This document shows, in pieces, positions 11,794-15,921 of a DNA stretch of 15,921 bases. Positions within the stretch are counted from its first letter, which is position 1, and each line of letters opens with the position of its first letter. Source of the DNA: Solirubrobacteraceae bacterium. GTDB taxonomy: Bacteria; Actinomycetota; Thermoleophilia; Solirubrobacterales; Solirubrobacteraceae. The position numbers and the translations under genes were made by a program. The DNA is taken from the NCBI GenBank assembly GCA_025928415.1, contig JAICJK010000012.1, positions 1 through 15,921 of the forward strand, in the 5' to 3' direction. Under the pieces are notes generated by a model. That model saw only the letters and a program-made list of their open reading frames with translations, searched no databases and had not been told where the DNA came from.

Positions 11794-12714
11794 TCACGCG
11801 CCCGCTCGCGGGTCGGGGAGCGTCACGAGCCGCTCCTCGAGCTCGGCCCGGTTGCGCTCGTACTGCGGCGGCAGCTTCAGGCTGCGGCCGAGCTCGGCCT
11901 GCGGCTCGTCGTAGGCGAAGCCGATGTCCCGCGAGGCCAGCTCGAACAGCACGCCGCTCGGCTCGCGGAAGTAGACCGAGTGGAAGTACTGGCGGTCGAT
12001 GATCGGCGTGGGGCGCGCGCCGCCCTCGATCGCGTGCTCCCGGAAGGCCTCCAGCTCCGCGTCGTCGGCGACGCTCCACGCGATGTGGTGCACGCTGCCG
12101 GCGCCCTGGCGCCCGCGCGGGCCGGGCGGGGCGTCGTAGCGCAGGTGGGCGTGGCGCTCGGCGCCCTTGGCGACCCACACCCCGTCCGGCTCGGCGGGCT
12201 GCAGGCCCAGGCGCTCGAGCAGGCGGGCGCTGCCGGACGGCGCGCTCGCGTAGGCCCGGACGCCCTCGAACCCGAGCAGCGCGTGCTCGGCCGGCACGTC
12301 CGGAGCCTGCGCGACCAGGGGCGCGTCGGCCACGTCGACCACCACGAGCTCGTGCGTCAGGCCCTCGGGGTCGGCGAACGACAGGTAGCGGTCGTCGCGC
12401 TCGGTGGCGATCCCGGCCTCGCCGAGGCGATGGTGCCAGAAGGCGATGGCGTCGCCGGAGGCCACGCGCCATTGGATCGCGTGGACCTCGCCGTCGCCGG
12501 TCTGCCCGGGGGCGGCAGACGGGAACTCGAAGAAGGTCAGGATCGAGCCCGGGGTCCCGGTCTCGTCGCCGTAGTACAGGTGGTAGACGTCGGGCTGGTC
12601 GAAGTTCACGGTCTTCTTGACCAGGCGCAGGCCCAGCAGGCGGGCGTAGAAGTCGACGTTGCGCGGAGCGTCGGCGGTGATCGCCGTGATGTGGTGCAGA
12701 CCCTCGAGGGCCAT
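11794..12714 (-). CDS. Ring-cleaving dioxygenase, MhqO/PcpA-type VOC protein
   Basis: A 306-residue Fe(II)-dependent extradiol-type dioxygenase with two VOC domains (about 1-135 and 145-265). LHHIT gives His8, SVHHIAW gives His210 and GVLFELAS gives Glu258 as the metal triad. From memory, PcpA (2,6-dichlorohydroquinone dioxygenase) uses His11, His227 and Glu276, with neighbours His10, Thr13, His226, Arg259 and Tyr266. Here His7, Thr10, His209, Arg241 and Tyr248 fall at matching offsets, which supports hydroquinone ring cleavage over catechol cleavage. The ATG at 12714 has GGAGGT three bases upstream. A TTG further upstream at 12774 would lie inside the operator and is rejected. A promoter with TTGCAG and TACAAT spaced 16 nt precedes it, overlapped by a palindrome. 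The divergent MarR gene is the likely regulator. The exact substrate is inference. Confidence 0.92.
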   Translation of the reverse strand: MALEGLHHITAITADAPRNVDFYARLLGLRLVKKTVNFDQPDVYHLYYGDETGTPGSILTFFEFPSAAPGQTGDGEVHAIQWRVASGDAIAFWHHRLGEAGIATERDDRYLSFADPEGLTHELVVVDVADAPLVAQAPDVPAEHALLGFEGVRAYASAPSGSARLLERLGLQPAEPDGVWVAKGAERHAHLRYDAPPGPRGRQGAGSVHHIAWSVADDAELEAFREHAIEGGARPTPIIDRQYFHSVYFREPSGVLFELASRDIGFAYDEPQAELGRSLKLPPQYERNRAELEERLVTLPDPRAGA

Positions 12715-12717
12715 GGG

Positions 12718-12723
12718 ACCTCC
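12718..12723 (-). promoter_or_regulatory. Ribosome binding site GGAGGT of the dioxygenase
   Basis: On the minus strand GGAGGT stands 3 nt before the ATG at 12714. The spacing is short, but it is the best Shine-Dalgarno match in the region and fixes this start over upstream alternatives. Confidence 0.7.
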
Positions 12724-12746
12724 GGTGGGGTGGGCAGGTCGCGTCG

Positions 12747-12774
12747 ATTGTAGGACACGTGATTGCACCTGCAA
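12747..12774 (-). promoter_or_regulatory. Promoter of the dioxygenase (TTGCAG-16-TACAAT)
   Basis: On the minus strand TTGCAG (12774-12769) and TACAAT (12752-12747) are separated by 16 nt. The -10 differs from TATAAT at one base. Initiation near 12740 would give a leader of about 26 nt that includes the GGAGGT site. The -35 lies inside a 12-bp palindrome, so a bound regulator would block RNA polymerase. Confidence 0.65.
12763..12774. promoter_or_regulatory. Candidate MarR operator 1, palindrome TTGCACCTGCAA
   Basis: TTGCA-CC-TGCAA is a perfect palindrome apart from its two central bases. It covers the -35 box of the dioxygenase promoter. A near-copy occurs 61 bp away before the marR gene. Binding by the adjacent MarR protein is inferred from position and duplication. 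Confidence 0.65.
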
Positions 12775-12783
12775 CCAGAGGGC

Positions 12784-12812
12784 TGGCCTCAGGCGCCGCG
12801 CGTTGCTACCGT
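12784..12812 (+). promoter_or_regulatory. Weak candidate promoter of the marR gene (TGGCCT-17-TACCGT)
   Basis: TACCGT (12807-12812) is a -10-like hexamer with a poor -35 (TGGCCT, 12784-12789) at 17-nt spacing. Initiation near 12819 would put operator 2 (12824-12835) just inside the leader, a repressing position. Match quality is low. Confidence 0.3.
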
Positions 12813-12823
12813 CCGCAGCGTCG

Positions 12824-12835
12824 TTGCACGCGCAA
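12824..12835. promoter_or_regulatory. Candidate MarR operator 2, TTGCACGCGCAA
   Basis: Shares 10 of 12 bases with operator 1 and keeps the TTGCAC and GCAA arms, with one arm mismatch. It touches the AAGGAG ribosome binding site (12834-12839) of the marR gene, a position suited to autorepression. Centre-to-centre distance to operator 1 is 61 bp. Confidence 0.6.
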
Positions 12836-12851
12836 GGAGTCGACCTGCCTC

Positions 12852-13343
12852 ATGGCCACGCCCACCCAGCCCATCCCGGCCGAGCCCGCGAAGCTCGATG
12901 CCCGCGAGGTCCGCGCCTGGCGCGGGCTGATGCGCGTCCACGCGACGCTCTCCAAGGCGCTGGACGCGGAGCTCGAGGCCGCGCACGACCTCCCGCTGAC
13001 CTCCTATGAGGTCCTGATGCACGTCGCCGACGCCGAGGGCGAGCGGATGCGCATGTGCGAGCTGGCCGAGTCGATCCTGCTCAGCCGCAGCGGCCTGACC
13101 CGGCTCATCGACCGCCTCGAGCGCGACGGCCTGGTCTGCCGCACGACGTGCAGCTCGGACGCGCGCGGCGCGTTCGCCTGCCTGACCCCCGCGGGCCGCG
13201 CCAAGCTCGACGCGGCGCGCGCGACCCATCTCGCCGGCGTCCGGCGCCTGTTCCTGCAGCACTTCGGCCCCGAGGAGCAGGAGGTCCTGGCCTCCTTCTG
13301 GGAGCGCGTGCTCCCGGGCGCCGCCTCGACGCACTGCCGCTGA
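12852..13343 (+). CDS. MarR-family transcriptional regulator, likely controller of the divergent dioxygenase
   Basis: A 163-residue winged-helix dimeric regulator of the MarR type. The N-terminal helices (about 18-45) form the dimer region. LTSYEVLMHVADAEG leads into the DNA-binding part, with ELAESILLSRSGLTRLIDRLERDGLV as helix-turn-helix and SSDARGAFACLTPAGRAKL as the wing. Cys69, Cys96, Cys100 and Cys110 cluster in the DNA-binding half, with Cys162 at the tail. A Cys at the position of Cys100 is common in the family; the others are less usual and could sense electrophiles. The ATG at 12852 follows AAGGAG at 12834-12839, a 12-nt spacing that is rather long. An upstream in-frame start near 12759 would run through both operators and is rejected. 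It is divergent from the dioxygenase, with 137 nt between the starts. Functionally it could resemble MhqR, but the ligand is unproven. Confidence 0.9.
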   Translation: MATPTQPIPAEPAKLDAREVRAWRGLMRVHATLSKALDAELEAAHDLPLTSYEVLMHVADAEGERMRMCELAESILLSRSGLTRLIDRLERDGLVCRTTCSSDARGAFACLTPAGRAKLDAARATHLAGVRRLFLQHFGPEEQEVLASFWERVLPGAASTHCR

Positions 13344-13369
13344 GGAACCGCCCTCGCGGGCTTGAAAAA

Positions 13370-13390
13370 CTTGATACGTACCGACTGAGG
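13370..13390. promoter_or_regulatory. Degenerate HAIR-like (HspR) inverted repeat on the hsp20 promoter
   Basis: CTTGATA-N7-ACTGAGG matches the HspR operator pattern CTTGAGT-N7-ACTCAAG at 10 of 14 arm positions, with exactly the right spacer. It covers the -35 and most of the spacer of the hsp20 promoter. An extra CTTGA lies at 13361-13365. HspR itself is not encoded in the window, so the regulator is inferred. Confidence 0.5.
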
Positions 13391-13399
13391 TTTTATACT
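13371..13399 (+). promoter_or_regulatory. Near-consensus sigma70-type promoter of hsp20 (TTGATA-17-TATACT)
   Basis: TTGATA (13371-13376) and TATACT (13394-13399) are separated by the ideal 17 nt. The first matches TTGACA at five of six bases and the second matches TATAAT at five of six. This is the strongest promoter in the window, in the most AT-rich stretch. Initiation near 13406 gives a leader of about 35 nt. Confidence 0.8.
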
Positions 13400-13427
13400 G
13401 CGTGGCAGGCATTCGCCCACGCGACCC

Positions 13428-13434
13428 AGGAGGT
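13428..13434 (+). promoter_or_regulatory. Strong ribosome binding site AGGAGGT of hsp20
   Basis: AGGAGGT ends 6 nt before the ATG at 13441. It fixes that codon as the start over the in-frame GTG at 13402, which lies only 2 nt after the -10 box. Confidence 0.9.
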
Positions 13435-13440
13435 ATCACC

Positions 13441-13950
13441 ATGGCGATCGTCCGTTGGGAGCCCGTCCGCGAGCTCACCACGCTGCAGTCGGAGATGAAC
13501 CGGCTGTTCAACACGTTCTTCGACACCCCGACGACGGGCGACGGCGCCCCCGCGCGCCGCTGGGTGCCCGCGATGGACCTCGTCGAGCACGACGACCACT
13601 TCGTCCTGACGGCCGACCTTCCCGGCGTCACCCAGGACGACGTCTCGATCGAGGTGCAGGCGGACGTCCTGACGATCTCGGGGGAGCGCAGGACCTCGCG
13701 CGAGTCGTCCGGCACCGGCTACTACCGCCTGGAGCGGTCGACCGGCGCCTTCAGCCGCACGCTGACCCTCCCCGAGGGCGTCGACCCGGAGGCCGTCGAG
13801 GCGTCGTTCGCCAACGGCGTGCTCGAGGTCCGCATCCCCAAGCCCGAGCAGCGCAAGCCGCGCCGCGTGAGCATCAGCGTCGGCGACGCCCCCGCGACGA
13901 TCGAGGGCGGGACCGCCGGCGAGGCCGAGGCCGCCGACCGCGCCGCCTGA
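13441..13950 (+). CDS. Hsp20/alpha-crystallin family small heat-shock protein
   Basis: An ATP-independent holdase that binds unfolding proteins as large cytoplasmic oligomers and hands them to DnaK/ClpB. The 169-residue chain has an N-terminal arm with REL..LQSEMNRLFNTFF (residues 10-27). The alpha-crystallin domain lies at about 41-136, from WVPAMDLVEHDDHFVLTADL through DVLTISGERR to FSRTLTLPEGVD. The hallmark ANGVLEVRIPK is at 124-134. The C-terminal tail is rich in Ala and Glu, and RRVSISV may act as the IXI-like anchor. A near-consensus promoter, a HAIR-like repeat and a strong ribosome binding site precede it, pointing to high, heat-repressible-type control. A 12-bp stem follows 14 nt after the stop. 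It is monocistronic, converging on dedA. Confidence 0.95.
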   Translation: MAIVRWEPVRELTTLQSEMNRLFNTFFDTPTTGDGAPARRWVPAMDLVEHDDHFVLTADLPGVTQDDVSIEVQADVLTISGERRTSRESSGTGYYRLERSTGAFSRTLTLPEGVDPEAVEASFANGVLEVRIPKPEQRKPRRVSISVGDAPATIEGGTAGEAEAADRAA

Positions 13951-13964
13951 CCGATCGCGCCGGC

Positions 13965-13992
13965 AGGGCGCCGCGCTACGGCGCGGCGCCCT
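13965..13992. terminator. Bidirectional terminator-like stem with UACG tetraloop between hsp20 and dedA
   Basis: AGGGCGCCGCGC (13965-13976) pairs perfectly over 12 bp with its complement at 13981-13992 around TACG. In the hsp20 transcript the loop is C(UACG)G, an extra-stable UNCG tetraloop. No T-tract follows on either strand. It starts 14 nt after the hsp20 stop and overlaps the dedA stop codon and last codons, so the dedA end is constrained by it. Confidence 0.65.
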
Positions 13993-14656
13993 CCCGGTCC
14001 GCGGGCGGGGTTCTCGCCGCTTCGCGCTCCTCCGCCCGCTCCACGGCCGCCGCGACCAGCGCCTCGGCGCGCCGGCGGCGGCGGCGCAGCAGGTACCAGA
14101 GCCCCGCGCCGGCGACGACGGCGACCACGAGGCCGCCCAGCCCGACCGCGTGGACGATCTTCTCGGCGCTGTGGCCGAGCAGGTAGGCCAGCAGCCCGAT
14201 CGAGGCCGCCCAGCCGATCCCGCCCGCGGCGTTGTAGGGCAGGAAGACGCGCCAGCGCATGCCGCTCACTCCCGCCATCCACGAGGCGGTGATGCGCAGC
14301 CCGGTGACCCAGCGGCCGAGGAAGACCGCCTTGGGCCCGTGGCGGTCGAAGAACGGCTCGGCCAGCTCGATCACCCGGCGGCGGTGGTGCTGGAACGGCC
14401 CGGCCGCGGTCAGCAGCCGGCGCCCGTAGCGCCGGCCGATCGCGAAGCCGACGTTGTCGCCGAGGATCGCCCCCGCGGCCGAGACGGCGATGACCGCCTC
14501 GATCGACAGCTTCCCCCGGGAGGCGAGCACCCCCGCCGTGAACAGCGCGGTCTCGCCGGGCACCGGGACCCCCATCGTCTCGATGGCGATGAGGAGGAAC
14601 AGGACGGGCAGTCCGACATGGGCGACGTCGACGATCGCGGCGAGCGCTGCGGGCAC
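13976..14656 (-). CDS. DedA-family (VTT domain) integral membrane protein
   Basis: A 226-residue inner-membrane protein of the DedA/SNARE-associated superfamily; members of this fold are linked to undecaprenyl-phosphate or phospholipid recycling and membrane homeostasis. Family motifs present are E26TMGVPVPGE35 in the first re-entrant region, GDNVGFAIGRRYGRR (66-80), FLGRWVTGLRITASWMAG with Arg115 and Arg121 (112-129), and the F..YN..GG..W segment (138-149). Two further hydrophobic segments at about 150-161 and 172-190 precede a basic, probably cytoplasmic tail that starts with a run of six arginines. The GTG at 14656 is the first possible start, because an in-frame stop (TAG) lies at 14668-14666. 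No Shine-Dalgarno sequence is visible; TAGAAG 6 nt upstream might act as a -10. It diverges from tgt with 23 nt between starts. Confidence 0.93.
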   Translation of the reverse strand: MPAALAAIVDVAHVGLPVLFLLIAIETMGVPVPGETALFTAGVLASRGKLSIEAVIAVSAAGAILGDNVGFAIGRRYGRRLLTAAGPFQHHRRRVIELAEPFFDRHGPKAVFLGRWVTGLRITASWMAGVSGMRWRVFLPYNAAGGIGWAASIGLLAYLLGHSAEKIVHAVGLGGLVVAVVAGAGLWYLLRRRRRRAEALVAAAVERAEEREAARTPPADREGAAP

Positions 14657-14666
14657 CCCAGGCTTC

Positions 14667-14672
14667 TAGCAT
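14667..14672 (+). promoter_or_regulatory. Candidate -10 box (TAGCAT) for leaderless start of tgt
   Basis: TAGCAT ends 7 nt before the ATG at 14680 and no Shine-Dalgarno sequence intervenes. The box shares bases with a possible minus-strand -10 (TAGAAG, 14668-14663) for dedA. An in-frame ATG at 14671 lies within the box, which argues for the later start. Confidence 0.5.
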
Positions 14673-14679
14673 GCCGCCC

Positions 14680-15915
14680 ATGTCCGCGCTGCGCATCGAG
14701 GCACGCGATCCCGCCTCGCGAGCGCGCGCGGGCGTCCTGCATACGGCCCACGGGCCGGTGCGCACCCCGGCCTTCGTCCCGCTGGCCACGAAGGCCACGG
14801 TCAAGGGCCTGCTCCCCGCCGAGGTCGCCGAGCTCGGCTTCGACATCGTCCTCGGCAACACGTTCCACCTGTTCCTGGACCCGGGGGAGGAGCTGATCGC
14901 CGGCTTCGGCGGCCTGCACCGCTTCATGGGCTGGGACCGGCCGATCGTCACGGACTCCGGCGGCTTCCAGGTCTTCTCGATGGGCCACGGGACGGTGGCC
15001 GACGAGGTCAAGGGCCGCACCAGCGGCCCCGCGCATCACCCCGAGCGCACGGGGAGGGTGCTGGCGATCGAGGAGGCCGGCGTCCGCTTCCGCTCCTACC
15101 TGGACGGCTCGGAGCGCTTCATGGGGCCCGAGACCTCGATGGCCGTCCAGGCCGCCCTGCACTCCGACCTCGCGCTGGTCTTCGACGAGTGCACGCCCTT
15201 CCACGTCGACCGCGACTACACCGCCCGCTCGACCGAGCGCACGCACCGCTGGCTGCGCCGCTGCCTGGACTGGCACGGCGCGCACGGGCCGCGCGACCAG
15301 CTCGTCTACGGCATCGTGCAGGGCGGCGTCCACGAGGACCTGCGCGTGGCGTCCGCCGAGCACGTCGCCGCCGCCGCGGTCGACGGCATCGCGATCGGCG
15401 GGTCGCTCGGCGCCGACAAGCCGCAGATGCACGAGGTCGTGGGGTGGACGACCGCGGTGCTCGACCGGGTCGCGCTTGACCGGCCGCGCCACCTGCTGGG
15501 CATCGGGGACGTCGACGACCTGATCCGCGGCGTCGAGCTCGGCATCGACAGCTTCGACTGCGCGATGCCCACCCGCCTCGGGCGCCACGGCGTGGCGCTC
15601 GTGCCCGAGCCGGAGCGCCGCTGGCGCGTCGACCTGACCGCCGGGCGCTTCAAGCACGCCGACGAGCCGATCTTCGACGGCTGCCCGTGCCCGGCGTGCG
15701 CAGCGGGACTGTCGCGCGGCTATCTGCGCTACCTCGTCCACGCCCGCGAGCTGACCGGCATGCGGCTGCTGACGATCCACAACCTCGCGTTCGTGGCGCG
15801 GCTGATGGCCGACCTGCGGGCGGCCGTCCTCGCCGGGACGCTGCCGGCCACCGCGGGCGCGCTACGCGCCGGCGCGGCGCCGGGCGCGGCGGCCGCTGCG
15901 CCCGCAGCGGCCTGA
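14680..15915 (+). CDS. tgt: tRNA-guanine transglycosylase
   Basis: Exchanges the wobble guanine of GUN-anticodon tRNAs for the queuosine precursor preQ1 (or salvages queuine). The 411-residue TIM barrel has the nucleophile/base aspartates Asp92 in IVTDSGGFQVFS and Asp293 in DSFDCAMPTRLGRHG, the specificity segments LVFDECTPF and YGIVQGGVHEDLR, and the zinc site Cys335, Cys337, Cys340 and His367 (CPCPAC, then IHNLAF). Residues about 103-133, between the first Asp motif and VRFRSYLDG, are some 22 longer than in the Zymomonas enzyme as I remember it. The last 20 residues are an Ala/Gly/Pro tail without known function. ATG 14680 is preferred over 14671, which lies inside the TAGCAT box. No queC, queD, queE, queF, queA or queG genes are present in the window. 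Confidence 0.96.
   Translation: MSALRIEARDPASRARAGVLHTAHGPVRTPAFVPLATKATVKGLLPAEVAELGFDIVLGNTFHLFLDPGEELIAGFGGLHRFMGWDRPIVTDSGGFQVFSMGHGTVADEVKGRTSGPAHHPERTGRVLAIEEAGVRFRSYLDGSERFMGPETSMAVQAALHSDLALVFDECTPFHVDRDYTARSTERTHRWLRRCLDWHGAHGPRDQLVYGIVQGGVHEDLRVASAEHVAAAAVDGIAIGGSLGADKPQMHEVVGWTTAVLDRVALDRPRHLLGIGDVDDLIRGVELGIDSFDCAMPTRLGRHGVALVPEPERRWRVDLTAGRFKHADEPIFDGCPCPACAAGLSRGYLRYLVHARELTGMRLLTIHNLAFVARLMADLRAAVLAGTLPATAGALRAGAAPGAAAAAPAAA
15856..15870. other. Short hairpin within the 3' end of tgt
   Basis: GGCGCG (15856-15861) pairs with CGCGCC (15865-15870) over a 3-nt CTA loop, within the codons of the Ala/Gly tail. It may form one of two successive stems ending the tgt transcript. Chance occurrence in GC-rich DNA is possible. 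Confidence 0.3.
15891..15912 (+). terminator. Terminator-like stem overlapping the last tgt codons
   Basis: GGCCGCTGC (15891-15899) pairs over 9 bp with GCAGCGGCC (15904-15912) around a 4-nt loop, directly before the TGA at 15913. No T-tract is seen before the window ends. The stem is coding, so the Ala-rich tail may partly reflect selection for this structure. Confidence 0.45.
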
Positions 15916-15921
15916 CGCGCG

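Noticed and set aside
12712..12774. Upstream TTG start for the dioxygenase, adding 20 residues
   Set aside because: It would place the start inside the operator and upstream of the TACAAT -10, and the ATG at 12714 has GGAGGT.
13350..13361. GCCC-TCGC-GGGC hairpin as the marR terminator
   Set aside because: Only four base pairs and expected by chance in this DNA; too weak to list.
13402..13440. GTG 13402 as the hsp20 start
   Set aside because: It is 2 nt after the -10 box, while AGGAGGT precedes ATG 13441 at normal spacing and the homologous part begins there.
14671..14679. ATG 14671 as the tgt start
   Set aside because: It overlaps the TAGCAT box; only three extra residues would be gained and no ribosome site supports it.
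14680..15915. DpdA-type DNA-modifying paralogue instead of tRNA Tgt
   Set aside because: The canonical Tgt aspartates, GGFQVFS motif and C-X-C-X2-C...H zinc site are all present and no dpd genes are near.

Overview
The window is very GC-rich, with strongly G/C-ending codons, tightly packed genes and Gram-positive-type neighbourhoods (uvrC near rapZ; gap-pgk-tpiA). Four genes carry a TANNNT-type -10 box directly before the start codon and no Shine-Dalgarno sequence. Together this suggests a high-GC actinobacterium, plausibly of the Thermoleophilia/Solirubrobacterales type. That placement is inference from composition and gene content, not a database result.

Layout. (1) 1-3726, plus strand: the 3' two thirds of uvrC, a soluble PAS histidine kinase, rapZ and a small VOC-fold protein. 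(2) 3784-8185, plus strand: a glycolytic operon gap-pgk-tpiA-gpmI in which each gene abuts or overlaps the next. (3) 8233-11004: a large membrane hybrid kinase with CHASE3, HAMP, HisKA, HATPase, two receiver domains and HPt. (4) 11007-13343: a divergent module with a minus-strand ring-cleaving dioxygenase of the MhqO/PcpA type followed by an alpha/beta hydrolase, facing a plus-strand MarR regulator. (5) 13370-13950: an Hsp20 gene behind a near-consensus promoter overlapped by an HspR/HAIR-like inverted repeat. (6) 13976-15915: a DedA membrane protein (minus) and tgt (plus), diverging with only 23 nt between their start codons. No gene-free stretch exceeds 300 bases, and I saw no RNA gene, insertion sequence or CRISPR array.

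How the parts fit. The glycolytic operon covers the steps from triose interconversion to 2-phosphoglycerate. RapZ (amino-sugar/small-RNA signalling in other bacteria) lies just upstream, but the yvcK and whiA genes that usually follow rapZ in Gram-positives are absent here. The dioxygenase-hydrolase-MarR module resembles, by family and arrangement, the Bacillus Mhq quinone/hydroquinone detoxification regulon. Its intergenic region holds two matching 12-bp palindromes, one on the dioxygenase -35 region and one just upstream of the marR ribosome binding site. This is the strongest candidate for a self-contained, little-described system here.

Other structures worth attention are a modular array of short hairpins joined by a repeated CTCGCAA linker between the dioxygenase and the hydrolase, a 12-bp stem with a UACG loop between hsp20 and dedA, a potential G-quadruplex inside gpmI, and the recurrent leaderless start signals.
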